Assembly: GCA_963732905.1 (NCBI GenBank)
Contig: CAVTBM010000001.1
Span: 496,001-560,000 of the forward strand
DNA: 64,000 nucleotides
Source: DASQZK01 sp963732905
GTDB taxonomy: Bacteria; Bacteroidota; Bacteroidia; Bacteroidales; GCA-2748055
Direction: 5' to 3'
Shown piece by piece: positions 1-9,654 of this stretch. The notes under the pieces are model-generated. The model was not told the origin of the DNA and did not search any database. It worked only from the letters and a program-made list of their open reading frames with translations. The translations under genes were made by a program, and so were the position numbers. Each line of letters begins with the position of its first letter. The first letter of the stretch is position 1.

Positions 1-303
1 GTTTATTCTGAATTTAAGGTCTGTACTGTCCTGAAGTTTGACAGACAGGGGAACATTGATACCTCCGGCATACAAAATACCCAGTTCACTTATGACCCAG
101 GCATTACGGCCTTCAGAGATTAATGAAACCCGATCCCCCTTCTTCATCCCCAATGCTAAGAGCCCGGCTGCAAACCGGCGGACTTTTTCCCTGATTTCAG
201 CATAGGTGGATGGGATGTACTCTCCACCCGTTTTTTCGAGCATCATGGTGTTTGAAGCATACTTCTCAGCGTAATGTTCAAAAAAGCTGTTGATCGTTTT
301 CAT
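1..303 (-). CDS. Long-chain acyl-CoA synthetase (AMP-forming), N-terminal part only
   Basis: Reading the minus strand from the ATG at 303 gives 101 codons open to the window edge, so the gene is cut by the window and not by mutation. The peptide starts MKTINSFFEHYAEKYASN and contains YAEIREKVRRFAAGL, GMKKGDRVSLISEGRNAW and LYAGGINVPL. This is the usual N-terminus of the acyl-activating (ANL) family, where a Y-x-E-L-x-x-x-v-x-x-x-A-x-g-L segment is followed by a GDrV strand. Full-length relatives activate fatty acids with ATP and CoA for beta-oxidation or lipid synthesis. The ATP-binding P-loop and the adenylate motifs lie outside the window, so substrate preference cannot be judged. Confidence 0.85.
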   Translation of the reverse strand, partial: MKTINSFFEHYAEKYASNTMMLEKTGGEYIPSTYAEIREKVRRFAAGLLALGMKKGDRVSLISEGRNAWVISELGILYAGGINVPLSVKLQDSTDLKFRIN

Positions 304-670
304 AATAGTTTTTTAGGTTTATCTGATGTCGTATATGAACAATTCTTGGGTATCAGAAGTTAATAAGAGTTTGTGGTGAATCCGGAAAACCAGTTTCCGA
401 AACCCATATAAGGCAACGGTTGCTCACTGGTGAATGGACTCATGCCTGCTTTTTAAGTTTTAGTGTTTCAACAAATTTTAAATTTTTTTTTGATTCATAG
501 CCAGTATTCTGGAGAATAATATCTACCTGAAAAGATAACATGCAATTAAACAGCACTTTGATAAAATATACAAACCTCTGATTTACCCTGTTCATTATGT
601 TTGTGACCTGTATTAATCACTAAATCATTTGTTTTTTTTATTTTTGGACTTTCCATAAACAAGAGGGGAT
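304..670. other. Intergenic region between two divergent genes
   Basis: This AT-rich spacer separates the acyl-CoA synthetase (minus) from the MFS carrier (plus) and must hold both promoters. Apart from the -7 box listed separately I see no ORF, RNA gene or strong hairpin. Confidence 0.5.
639..646 (+). promoter_or_regulatory. Bacteroidota -7 box TATTTTTG for the MFS gene
   Basis: The site matches the TAnnTTTG consensus used by the Bacteroidota primary sigma factor. It ends 24 bp before the ATG at 671, and a purine-rich GAGGGG lies between. I found no convincing -33 TTTG at the usual 19-21 bp spacing. Confidence 0.45.
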
Positions 671-2053
671 ATGACAGATTTCAAAAAGGCACTCAGTGAA
701 TCAAAGACCTTGCGATGGATGGTAATGGTACTGATCAGCATCGCCATGTTTGCAAATTATTATTTCTATGATGCATTATCGCCGTTAAAAAGTACGCTTC
801 AGGCTCACCTGGGCTGGAGTTCTTCCGATTATGGATTTTTTATGGCGGCTTACTCCATCCCAAACGTGTTTTTCCTTATGGCCGTGATCGGAGGGGTCAT
901 ACTCGATAAACTGGGGATCAGGATTACAGGCTTTGCATTTATTGTCTTCATGGTGCTTGGTTCAGCGCTCACCGCTTATGGGGCCACCGATTTTTACCTT
1001 TCAGGAGGACCCGGATATCACCTGATGAATTCATTTTTGCCCGGTTTTTCTCCGTCACTGAAAATGATGTCGCTGGGTTTTCTGCTCTTCGGGCTCGGCG
1101 CGGAGACAAGCGCGGTCGTCTTCACCAAGGCTATTGTAAAATGGTTTAAAGGAAAGGAGCTGGCACTTGCCCTGGGGCTCAATCTTTCTTTTGGAAGGCT
1201 GGGTACCTATGCTGCCCTGAGATTTTCCTACGATTTTGTGCAAAGCACCAGTAAATGGTACTTTTCAATATGGTTCGGCACTATAATCCTGCTTATCGGC
1301 CTCTTGTCCTTTCTCATCTATATGGTTTATGATGTGAGATTAGACCGGCAGATCCATTATGAACTGGAGCTGGATGAAACGGAAAAATTCCGGATTGCCG
1401 ATCTTGGGAGGCTGATCACCAACAAATCCTTTCTTTACATCACTCTGCTTTGTGTGACCTTTTACAGCGCTGTTTTTCCATTCATTAAATATGCCCCCGA
1501 CCTTATGTCAAATAAATTCGGGATGGATCCTGAGGCGGCAGGAAAAATTACATCGTATATCCCTCTGGGAACCATATTTTTCACACCATTGTTTGGGGCT
1601 TTCACCGATCTCAGGGGAAAAAGTGCATCCCTGATGATTTACGGATCTATCATGCTGGTGCTGGTTCACCTGATCTTTGGACTGACAACCATTACTCCTT
1701 ATGTGCCGTTGTTTTTGCTAGGAGTGGCTTTTTCCCTGATACCTGCTGCTATGTGGCCTTCAGTAGCTAAAATTGTTCCGGAATCCCGGCTTGGAAGCGC
1801 TTATGGTCTGATGTTTTCAGTGCAGAATCTTGGCTTATGGGGCTTCACATTGCTGATCGGCTTGGTACTCGATTTTTCCAATCCCGGCATTACACCTGAA
1901 ACCATTAAGGCCGGTACAGCCGTCTACAACTATACCAATCCCATTCTGATGCTTGCAGTCCTTGGAGTCGCCGGAGTGGTGTTTGCCCTGCTTTTAAAAA
2001 AGGAGGACAAGGTTTCTGGCTACGGACTGGAATTACCCAATAAAGTAAAGTGA
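671..2053 (+). CDS. MFS transporter (12 TM), substrate unknown
   Basis: This 460-residue protein has about twelve hydrophobic segments split into two halves by a charged cytoplasmic loop near residues 220-250. The segment GGVILDKLGIRITG near residue 77 is the MFS motif A loop (G-x-x-x-D-k-x-G-x-R), and its echo GAFTDLRGKSASL in the second half supports the fold. The segment ALGLNLSFGRLG in TM5 is also typical. It belongs to the broad branch often annotated as MFSD1-like or nitrate/oxalate-like carriers in Bacteroidota, and the sequence does not fix a substrate. The ATG at 671 follows GAGGGG, a plausible ribosome site. It stands alone, with a convergent gene downstream. Confidence 0.85.
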   Translation: MTDFKKALSESKTLRWMVMVLISIAMFANYYFYDALSPLKSTLQAHLGWSSSDYGFFMAAYSIPNVFFLMAVIGGVILDKLGIRITGFAFIVFMVLGSALTAYGATDFYLSGGPGYHLMNSFLPGFSPSLKMMSLGFLLFGLGAETSAVVFTKAIVKWFKGKELALALGLNLSFGRLGTYAALRFSYDFVQSTSKWYFSIWFGTIILLIGLLSFLIYMVYDVRLDRQIHYELELDETEKFRIADLGRLITNKSFLYITLLCVTFYSAVFPFIKYAPDLMSNKFGMDPEAAGKITSYIPLGTIFFTPLFGAFTDLRGKSASLMIYGSIMLVLVHLIFGLTTITPYVPLFLLGVAFSLIPAAMWPSVAKIVPESRLGSAYGLMFSVQNLGLWGFTLLIGLVLDFSNPGITPETIKAGTAVYNYTNPILMLAVLGVAGVVFALLLKKEDKVSGYGLELPNKVK

Positions 2054-2126
2054 CGTCGTACCCAGTTATAATCATGGGGAGGTGATGACCTGAGGATGAT
2101 CAGATAATTCCGGGAAATGCAGGAGA

Positions 2127-2552
2127 CTACTGATTTTTAAGTCTCACATCAAGTACGCCCCCTTTCAGGATCCAGCAGTCATTGTCACAAATATCTGAGA
2201 CGAGGCTTGTGCTGATTTTATCTCCGTCAACCGCAATTATTCTTTTTGTTCCGTCTTTGTAGGTAGCCTCAATGGAATAATACTGGTTTACCGCCGAGTA
2301 AAGCCTGTATTCTTTGGAATAGACGGTATCTACCCAGTCCAGCTGATTTTCTTCAACCTTTCCGCGGTATATTTTTATAGGTACATATGGATTAGCAGTG
2401 TTGATGGTAAGGTATACCAAGAGATCGGCACTGTCGGGTTCAGGAGAGTAACACTCGCTGCAGTTCACACCCAGACCGCCTGTGTTTTCACATGAAAAAG
2501 CAATCAAAAAAGAAACAACGGTAATTGCGACATATATAACGGTTCTTCTCAT
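2127..2552 (-). CDS. Small putative lipoprotein, function unknown
   Basis: This 141-residue protein opens with MRRT, a hydrophobic stretch and then LIAFSCENTGG. That resembles the relaxed Bacteroidota lipobox, with Cys at residue 21 as the predicted lipidated residue. The mature part has further Cys pairs (CSEC near 34-37 and CDNDC near 122-126), which suggests an oxidised extracytoplasmic fold. I do not recognise a family. It lies 10 bp downstream of the ankyrin/barrel gene on the same strand, so the two are probably co-transcribed and may both act at the outer membrane. Confidence 0.7.
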   Translation of the reverse strand: MRRTVIYVAITVVSFLIAFSCENTGGLGVNCSECYSPEPDSADLLVYLTINTANPYVPIKIYRGKVEENQLDWVDTVYSKEYRLYSAVNQYYSIEATYKDGTKRIIAVDGDKISTSLVSDICDNDCWILKGGVLDVRLKNQ

Positions 2553-2562
2553 AAATTCAATA

Positions 2563-3981
2563 TTAGTTAGTCAACCATCCGATTTGTTTTACCATGGTCT
2601 TTTTCTTCTTCACGGGGATCATAAAATCAGCATTTAAACTTATTCTGCCGGGGTTGATGTAATTTGTATTCAGGTTCAGATACTGGTAGTTCAGGCTTAC
2701 AGTAACCCATGTATTCGAGAAATACCAGCCGGCTCTGGGAACGGTGATAAACGCCGGGTCGGGTCGGGTATTGCTCCCCCGGTAATTCCCGAAGGTATAG
2801 AGCTCATTTATTCCCAGCACAGGTCCGGATTGCACATTTTCATTCAATCTAAAGAGCATGAAGTTTTTTTCAAGCTCCGCGAAGAAGAAGTAACGGCGTT
2901 CCCTGTATTGATGATAAAGTGTTCCGCTGTTCTCCACGAGGACTTTCACTGCTGCCGGCCTTATTGCAAATCCGCCCTTCAGGGCAAAATGATATTTGGA
3001 GTCTGCGAATCCCAGGTGCATGGCGGTGGTAAAGTCTCCTTTATTGAAGCTAAACCCGGCTCCGGCAACAAATCGGTTAAAATCCGGAAAGAAATTCTGG
3101 CGTGCGCCTTCTGAAGAGAGGAGCTCAAGCATGTCTTCATCTTTGCTTTCCCTGGCCAGTTCATAAATGTTTTTACTCCCGCTGATACGATGATTTACGT
3201 TTGCCCCCATTTGAATGAGTTTTTCTGTCAGGCTGTAATCTCTGGCTTGCAAGGCGAATGCAAGGGCTGTCATACCCGCTTTGTTTACCATTGAGATGTC
3301 GGCGCCCTGATCGATCAGGAACTGCGTTATTTCCGAATTCTCTTTTTGGATGGAAATCATTAAAGGAGTAAAGCCATTAATATCTGTCGCATTGATATTT
3401 GCACCGTTCCTTACTAAAATCTGAACAGTTTCAAGACAGTTGTTAAAAGCTGCGGAGATAAGAGGTGTGTTTCCGGAGTAATCCGCCAGGTCGGGTTTAC
3501 CGTGGAAATAAATTAACATATCGAGAATTTTATACTCATTATAGGCTGCAGCATAGTTGAGGGCCGTGATACCTTTTTGATCCTGCAGGTTGGGATCGGC
3601 CCCATGAGAGGCGAGATACTCAGCTATATCAAAGCGATCCTGGAGTACTGCGCTCATCAGGGCTGTTATCCCGCTGACAGGCTGCATGTTGGGATTGGCA
3701 TCATGATCGAGAAGAAGTTTTACCATTTCAAGATCGGCGTTATCTGAAGCATACATCAGCGGTGTGACTCCCTCGCGGGTTGTGGCATTAACATTGGCCC
3801 CGCGTGCTATCAATGCCACAACATTTTTTTCGTGGTCACGGCTTGCAGAGATCACCAGATTAAAGTCAATATCTAACGACATAAAATAGGAAGTGTCATC
3901 ATAAGCGGGCTCCACCTGTGAGTAAACGGGATAAGAAATAACAAGCAAACAGGACAATAAAAAATAAAGACTGATTTTCAT
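2563..3981 (-). CDS. Secreted ankyrin-repeat protein with C-terminal beta-barrel-like region
   Basis: The frame is open from 4017, but the internal Met at residue 13 begins a clean signal peptide (KISLYFLLSCLLVISYPVYSQ-like), so I place the start at 3981. After the signal come about eight ankyrin repeats, roughly residues 55-310, with typical G-x-T-P/A-L-x-x-A and G-A-D/N-x-N motifs (for example GANVNA, GVTPLMYA, GADPNL, GITALNYA, GANINA, GADISM). The last ~170 residues alternate polar and aromatic positions (AGAGFSFNKGDF, YHFALKGGFAI, FEKNFMLFRL, WVTVSLNYQYLNL), which looks like outer-membrane beta-strands. Ankyrin repeats bind proteins, and a periplasmic or surface ankyrin domain fused to a barrel is uncommon. 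It probably forms an operon with the lipoprotein downstream. Confidence 0.75.
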   Translation of the reverse strand: MKISLYFLLSCLLVISYPVYSQVEPAYDDTSYFMSLDIDFNLVISASRDHEKNVVALIARGANVNATTREGVTPLMYASDNADLEMVKLLLDHDANPNMQPVSGITALMSAVLQDRFDIAEYLASHGADPNLQDQKGITALNYAAAYNEYKILDMLIYFHGKPDLADYSGNTPLISAAFNNCLETVQILVRNGANINATDINGFTPLMISIQKENSEITQFLIDQGADISMVNKAGMTALAFALQARDYSLTEKLIQMGANVNHRISGSKNIYELARESKDEDMLELLSSEGARQNFFPDFNRFVAGAGFSFNKGDFTTAMHLGFADSKYHFALKGGFAIRPAAVKVLVENSGTLYHQYRERRYFFFAELEKNFMLFRLNENVQSGPVLGINELYTFGNYRGSNTRPDPAFITVPRAGWYFSNTWVTVSLNYQYLNLNTNYINPGRISLNADFMIPVKKKKTMVKQIGWLTN

Positions 3982-4017
3982 AACGGGGGCTTTCTGACGT
4001 AAATTTATAACTTTCAT

Positions 4018-4412
4018 CTTAAAGAGAAAGACTGAGACGATTTAATTTTTTGTTTATCCGGTTTCCGGGCTCTTTTATCCGTTTTTTTTCCCGGCTGACG
4101 TTCCCCGGGAATGACAGGGATGTATTCATCATTGCCCATCCAGATTTCATTTACGGTAAATATCTTAAAATGATCTCAAAAAGCGTATAAGGTTTTCAGA
4201 AACTTTTTTGTGAACAGGTATTTTACTTTAGGATTTAAATGCTGTACCTTTGGTAATTGACCTTATCTCATGAAAACGGCATTCAAATAAGTGTTGCGAC
4301 GATTTTTGGAGTGGGGGTGAAAAATACGTCTTTTTTAACCAGGTTGTCGTTTAATTAGTTCCACTTTGGGTCTCCTGAAAATGGATCAGGAATAAGTTAT
4401 TTTGTCTGATAC
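4018..4412. other. Intergenic region before the large adhesin gene
   Basis: This divergent spacer between the ankyrin gene and the adhesin holds the -7 box at 4245. I see no ORF of note or other structure. Confidence 0.45.
4245..4252 (+). promoter_or_regulatory. Bacteroidota -7 box TACCTTTG upstream of the adhesin
   Basis: The site matches TAnnTTTG exactly. It lies about 170 bp before the adhesin start, which would give a long 5' leader. I found no -33 element at canonical spacing, so the assignment is tentative. Confidence 0.35.
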
Positions 4413-4424
4413 ATGCCTGTATAC

Positions 4425-7400
4425 ATGAAAAATTTTTTTACTCTTTTTTTTCTTGCCGGAAATTTTCTGATCCTTTCGGCCCAGACGGGAAGTGACGATT
4501 ACTGGCTGAGCCACGGATTTTCAAGTGGCCAGACAGTTTACACAAACCAGGGTTCGTTTTATGATGATGGTGGTGACAGCCTTTACCATGCCGGGCAAAA
4601 CTGGTCTGTCCGTTTCTGTTCCGAAAACGGGAACCCTATAACGGTGGATTTTGACCATTTCCGGACGATCTATGATGGAGGGGATTATCATAATTACGAT
4701 TACATGAACATAAATTATAACGGAATCGGCGCCGGCTATGTGGCATATAGCAATAATACACCCCAGTTCAGTTTTACCTCCCCTGACGGATGCATTACGT
4801 TCGGCTTTCATTCAAATTCCCTTTCGGTGCTTGATTCAGGCTGGGTGGCTGCCATCAGCGCGAACCCACCTCCTGTAAATAATGACCAGTGTTCAGCAGT
4901 TGAACTCTCGGTAGGCAATGTTTGCAGCCCTTCCTATTTCTCCAATAAGGGAGCATGGGATACAAGGGAGTTGGGAAGCCCTCCTTGTCACGAATTTTTT
5001 GGTGGAGATGTATGGTTTAAGGCTGCCATCCCGGCTTCCGGCCAACTGAAGGTTGCAACGTTTGAAGGATCATTGAAAAATGCAGTCATGGTTCTTTATT
5101 CAGGAACATGTACCTCTCTTAATCTGTTGGCTTGTGTTTACAACAGTGCAATGCCTGTAAAAACCATTTCGGGGACGCCTGGTAATGTTGTTTTTATCAG
5201 GATTTATGGGGATCAGGCTAAAAGCGGAACCTTCGGAATCTGCGCAACCGATCCGTTGGCTCCCATCACAGGATATTCAGGCCCGGGAGGTGTGGGTGAC
5301 AGTCTTTCCAACGAGATGTGGCTCAGGGCAGACCGGGGCCCGGTAAAGGATGACGGTTTGCCGGCCATCGACGGTGACAAGGTGAGAATATGGAAGGACC
5401 AGAGTGGAAATCATCATGATCCCGCTCAACCCTCGGGATCCGGTCAGGCCGTTCTTGCCGGCAGTTCCTTAGGGACAATGCCCTCACTGCGATTCGACGG
5501 CGCGAACACAAACTATATTCATGAGATGGGTGCTCTCTCAGCACCTTTGACCATTTTTGCCGTCAGCAGGTTCAACGATGTTACAGCAGACCAAAGTGTC
5601 TTCACACTCGGTGATGCAGGTATTGATTACTCTGCCAGCCTGAGCCGCGATACCGATAAGCGTTACTACAGCCTGACAGGAGCAAAAAAATATGGCCCGG
5701 TCATCAACGCTGACTCAAATCTTATTTTTGAGGTGAATCACCACATCACGCCTGCCTTTCACCAGCTTTTGCTTAATGGTTCAGTACAGCCGGTCGAAGA
5801 TTTTGACAACCCGCTTGCCACGGATGGTTCATTGCATATTGGATCTTCCGGAACAATGAGCGGGTATTTTAACGGAGATCTGGCCGAACTGATCATGTAC
5901 ACTAAAAATGTAAACAAAGCCCAGGAAATCATCATCAATAACTATCTGGCTGCTAAATACGGCATCAATATCGGTGCTGTTGACAGGTACAGTTATGAGA
6001 CGGGGTTTAAATATGATGTTTCAGGGATTGGACGGGTCGATGCCCAGAACATCCATTCCAAAGCCCAGTCGGACAGTATTCTGACCATTGGTGGTGCCGG
6101 GGATCTTGATGACGGTGAATTCCTTCTTTTCGGACATGACGGTGGAGATATTTCAGCCTGGACCGATACAGGAACTCCCGGATCTGACCCTAATGTAAAA
6201 AGGATCATGCGTGAATGGAGAGTGGATCAGTCGGGTGGAAACGGTGTCGGAACCGTTACTCTCGGATTAACCACGGGAAAGCTGCCTCCGCTGCCCGCAG
6301 GTTTCCTGGATTATAATCTTCTTGTGGACCAGGATGGCGATTTCTCAACCGGGGCTGCGGCGTATGGCCTTATAAAATCAGGTAATGAATACCTTGCTAA
6401 TGATATTGATGTTCCCGACGGTTCATATATTACCATCATTGCCTTCAAACCTTTAGTTCAGTTCGATACTTCAGGTTTTTCGGGTCCGGAAACGCTTCAA
6501 CATCCTGAATTCTTTGTTTCACTGAATTATGCCATTTCCGATCCGCTGGAGGTTAATTATTTTGTTACCGGAGGAACGGCCACCGGCAACGGCGTAGACT
6601 ATTCACTCAACCCCGGAATAATAAGTTTTAATCCTGGACAGAAGACCGGAAAAATAATTCCGCTGATTGTAAACGACACCATTGTAGAAATACCGGATGA
6701 ATATTTCAGTGTTGTGTTAAGAGACCCTTCCGCCGGTGTTGACCTTGGAACCGACAGTACGTTTACCTATACCATCAACGATGATGATCTTGACCTGACC
6801 ATTTCCGCAACCGATACCCTGACCGGCTCATGTCGTGCTTCCTCTTCCTGGCTTTATGTCAGCGCCCGGGGTCAGGGACCCTTCACTTATGCATGGTTGC
6901 CGGCCGACAGCATCTCTGATCCGGCAAACGATACCACGGAAGTGTACCCGTCAGTTTCAACATTGTACACTGTAACGGTAACCGACCGAAACGGGTATTC
7001 AAAGCAAAAATCCGTGATGATCCATGTTGCGGCTCTGCCGGCTAAAATTGGTATTACTCCTTCCGGAACCCTTTCCTTGTGTGAGGGCGACAGCCTGACC
7101 CTGACAGCCGACAGCGCATATTCCTACGTATGGTCTTCGGGTGAAAACAGTCGCTCCTTTTGGGTAAAGAAGGCAGGCGAATATTCCGTAGTTTCCGTCG
7201 ATTCCCTGGGGTGTTCTTCTCCCGTTTCCAATCCCGTGACGGTTCAGATCCTTTCAGTGCCTGTCCCGGTTATCAGTGCTCTGACCGATACCCTGGTGTG
7301 TGAAGGCGATACTGTCAGGATGGAAAGCTCTCCCGCGAATGCTTATTTCTGGTCTACCGGTGACCAAACACAGCAGATAACCCTGGTCAGTTCAGCCCAG

Positions 7401-8642
7401 GTGTCTTTGCATGTTGAAGGTGCCAATGGTTGTATAAGTCCGGAAAGTGGGATCGTGGAGATTACAGTATATCCCGTTCCGCCTCCGCCGGTAATTTCCC
7501 CTTCCGGCGAGGTACGGATTTTTAGCGGTGACAGTACCTTGCTGAGTTCATCCATAGCCGATGGGTATCTTTGGTCAACCGGAGCTGAGACGAAAGATAT
7601 TTACGTCAGCGAAGAAGGAAGCTATACGGTGAGAGCTGTTTCAGGCCAGGGATGCGTAAGTCCGGCTTCCGACAGCGTTATCGTCATCGTTACCCAACGA
7701 CTTCCGAAAGCTTTGGTGACGGTGAACGGGCCGACTTCGTTTTGTGAGGGACAGTCGGTTGAACTAACTGCTCAACAGGCTTTTTCTTATTTATGGTCCA
7801 ACGGCGATACTACGCAAACCATTCGTGTAGCAGAAACCGGAAGCTACAGCCTGATCATTACAAATGAAGAGGGAGTTCAGAGCCTGGAGTCTGATCCGGT
7901 GATGGTCGAGGTATTCCCGAATCCGGAACCTTCCCTGCAAAAAACTGACGTCAGTTGTTTCGGCGGTTCGGATGCTTCAGCAACGGTTTCAGCAGCCGGC
8001 GGGCTGGCACCATATACCTTCTCCTGGTCAAATGGTGCTACATCGTCATCCGTTTCGGGGCTGGCTCAGGGTGGCTACTCCGTTACCGTCACCGATACCC
8101 GCGGATGCTCTTCTTCCGACACCCTGTCGATCGGTCAGCCCGGAAGCATGGTTATTACAGGTGAGGTTCTTCCGGCCTACTGCTCTGAAGCATCCGACGG
8201 CTCTGTTTCTGTTCAGGTTACCGGCGGAGTATCCCCATACAGCTATCTGTGGAATGAAGGGGATTATTCCGGTGAGAGCCTGACCAACCTTCATCCGGGA
8301 ACATACAGCGTGGAGGTTACGGATACTCATAACTGTTCGGTCACGAAGGAATTTATCCTGGATTCTGCCAATCCTTTGTGCTTCCGGATACCAGAAATCA
8401 TCACACCCAACGGGGACGGCCTCAACGATACCTGGCAGATCGACAGACTGGACCTTTATCCTGATGTCGTGGTGCAGGTTTATGACCGGTGGGGAAAGCA
8501 GGTGTTTTATTCAAGAGGATATGACCAACCATGGGACGGGACCTTTCATGGTGAAGAACTTCCCATGGAATCGTATCACTATATTATCGATTTGCATAAC
8601 GGTACAAAGCCGGTGATTGGAAATATTACAATTGTCAGGTAG
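4425..8642 (+). CDS. Giant multidomain surface adhesin with CHU_C type B sorting domain
   Basis: The frame is open from 4413. I prefer the Met at 4425, which begins the signal peptide KNFFTLFFLAGNFLILSAQ. Domains in order, numbered from 4413: a CUB-like N-terminal region (~25-150); a Cys-containing beta domain starting NDQCSAVELSVG (~160-285); a LamG/concanavalin-like domain with WLRADRGP and IWKDQSGNHHDP (~300-515) plus a companion domain (~525-680); a Calx-beta domain with TGGTATGNGVDYS and closing INDDD (~683-793); several Ig-like repeats, each with a LCEGDS/VCEGDT-type opening and YxWSxG core (~800-1170); two SprB repeats with DVSCFGGSDA and GGYSVTVTDTRGC (~1171-1312); and the C-terminal gliding-motility domain with IITPNGDGLNDTW (~1326-1409). 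CHU_C domains direct type IX secretion. The PorP/SprF-like gene 2 bp downstream is the expected partner. Likely role: adhesion or gliding, or binding extracellular polymer. Confidence 0.9.
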   Translation: MKNFFTLFFLAGNFLILSAQTGSDDYWLSHGFSSGQTVYTNQGSFYDDGGDSLYHAGQNWSVRFCSENGNPITVDFDHFRTIYDGGDYHNYDYMNINYNGIGAGYVAYSNNTPQFSFTSPDGCITFGFHSNSLSVLDSGWVAAISANPPPVNNDQCSAVELSVGNVCSPSYFSNKGAWDTRELGSPPCHEFFGGDVWFKAAIPASGQLKVATFEGSLKNAVMVLYSGTCTSLNLLACVYNSAMPVKTISGTPGNVVFIRIYGDQAKSGTFGICATDPLAPITGYSGPGGVGDSLSNEMWLRADRGPVKDDGLPAIDGDKVRIWKDQSGNHHDPAQPSGSGQAVLAGSSLGTMPSLRFDGANTNYIHEMGALSAPLTIFAVSRFNDVTADQSVFTLGDAGIDYSASLSRDTDKRYYSLTGAKKYGPVINADSNLIFEVNHHITPAFHQLLLNGSVQPVEDFDNPLATDGSLHIGSSGTMSGYFNGDLAELIMYTKNVNKAQEIIINNYLAAKYGINIGAVDRYSYETGFKYDVSGIGRVDAQNIHSKAQSDSILTIGGAGDLDDGEFLLFGHDGGDISAWTDTGTPGSDPNVKRIMREWRVDQSGGNGVGTVTLGLTTGKLPPLPAGFLDYNLLVDQDGDFSTGAAAYGLIKSGNEYLANDIDVPDGSYITIIAFKPLVQFDTSGFSGPETLQHPEFFVSLNYAISDPLEVNYFVTGGTATGNGVDYSLNPGIISFNPGQKTGKIIPLIVNDTIVEIPDEYFSVVLRDPSAGVDLGTDSTFTYTINDDDLDLTISATDTLTGSCRASSSWLYVSARGQGPFTYAWLPADSISDPANDTTEVYPSVSTLYTVTVTDRNGYSKQKSVMIHVAALPAKIGITPSGTLSLCEGDSLTLTADSAYSYVWSSGENSRSFWVKKAGEYSVVSVDSLGCSSPVSNPVTVQILSVPVPVISALTDTLVCEGDTVRMESSPANAYFWSTGDQTQQITLVSSAQVSLHVEGANGCISPESGIVEITVYPVPPPPVISPSGEVRIFSGDSTLLSSSIADGYLWSTGAETKDIYVSEEGSYTVRAVSGQGCVSPASDSVIVIVTQRLPKALVTVNGPTSFCEGQSVELTAQQAFSYLWSNGDTTQTIRVAETGSYSLIITNEEGVQSLESDPVMVEVFPNPEPSLQKTDVSCFGGSDASATVSAAGGLAPYTFSWSNGATSSSVSGLAQGGYSVTVTDTRGCSSSDTLSIGQPGSMVITGEVLPAYCSEASDGSVSVQVTGGVSPYSYLWNEGDYSGESLTNLHPGTYSVEVTDTHNCSVTKEFILDSANPLCFRIPEIITPNGDGLNDTWQIDRLDLYPDVVVQVYDRWGKQVFYSRGYDQPWDGTFHGEELPMESYHYIIDLHNGTKPVIGNITIVR

Positions 8643-8644
8643 AC

Positions 8645-9652
8645 ATGAAAACATTCGGAAAAATATCTTTCATCATGGTGTTCCTTGGCGGAATGGCCGT
8701 TCTGGCCGATGGACAGCAGACCCCGGTATTCAGCCAGTATATGGTCAATAAATTTCTTGTCAATCCCGCATTGGCGGGAGGTAACGGGATAAGTACGATC
8801 AATATGATTGCCCGTGAACAATACGTGGGACTGGAAAATGCACCCCGGACATTCAGCCTGTCAGCCCAAACCAGATTAATGGATGATTCCCATATATTAA
8901 GAGCTCTGAGGATCAGGAAAAATGCGAATCAGGCTTCAAGGATTGCCAATATCGGACTTGGGGCGAATATCTATTCCGACAGGAATGGTATTGTAACCAA
9001 GACAGGTATCCAGCTGACCTATGCATATCATATTAATTTCAATAATAAGGTTCAATTATCCATGGGCCTTTCAGGATCGGCTTTTCAATATAAACTGGAT
9101 GATTCACAGGCCTTCGCTCATGATGCGGGAGATCCTGTGCTATTGGGAAACAAAAAACAATTCTGGGTTCCCGATGCCACCGCCGGAGTCTATATCACCA
9201 ACAGTAAATGGTTCGGGGGGATAACTCTGACCGATCTGTTCGGATCAGGTCTCAAACTCGGCAAGGATCCGATCAAGGACAATTTCAGTACGGCAAGGAA
9301 TTTTAATATGATGGCAGGTTATCGCTATAATCTGGATGATAATTTTGGACTGGAACACTCCATATTCATGAGGGCTACAAAGTATGATTTTCTGACCGAT
9401 ATCAATACAAGGCTATACTACCTCGACGAATACTGGCTTGGGTTGTCCTACCGCACCAACAACACACTGATCACCATGGTAGGGGTCAGCGTGGATAAGT
9501 TTTATTTCGGATATGCCTTTGATGCCTCACTTGGTTCTATCCGAAATTACAGTGACGGCTCACATGAACTGATGATAGGCCTGAGATTCGGGAACAACAG
9601 CGTCAGACGGTTCCGATGGATTAAAAAGGATGAGTCGGATTTCGATATGTGA
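8645..9652 (+). CDS. PorP/SprF family type IX secretion membrane protein
   Basis: This 335-residue protein has a signal peptide (MKTFGKISFIMVFLGG through ADGQQ). The mature start, TPVFSQYMVNKFLVNPALAGG, is the family signature QyxxnxxxlNPAyaG. The remainder alternates beta-strands with family landmarks such as GLGANIYSDRNG and HSIFMRATKYD. PorP/SprF proteins are outer-membrane components that accept particular CHU_C cargo and help export or anchor it at the surface. The gene starts 2 bp after the stop of the upstream adhesin, so the two form a cargo/partner pair. It converges with the C39 transporter gene with only 2 bp between stop codons and no visible terminator. Confidence 0.92.
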   Translation: MKTFGKISFIMVFLGGMAVLADGQQTPVFSQYMVNKFLVNPALAGGNGISTINMIAREQYVGLENAPRTFSLSAQTRLMDDSHILRALRIRKNANQASRIANIGLGANIYSDRNGIVTKTGIQLTYAYHINFNNKVQLSMGLSGSAFQYKLDDSQAFAHDAGDPVLLGNKKQFWVPDATAGVYITNSKWFGGITLTDLFGSGLKLGKDPIKDNFSTARNFNMMAGYRYNLDDNFGLEHSIFMRATKYDFLTDINTRLYYLDEYWLGLSYRTNNTLITMVGVSVDKFYFGYAFDASLGSIRNYSDGSHELMIGLRFGNNSVRRFRWIKKDESDFDM

Positions 9653-9654
9653 TC

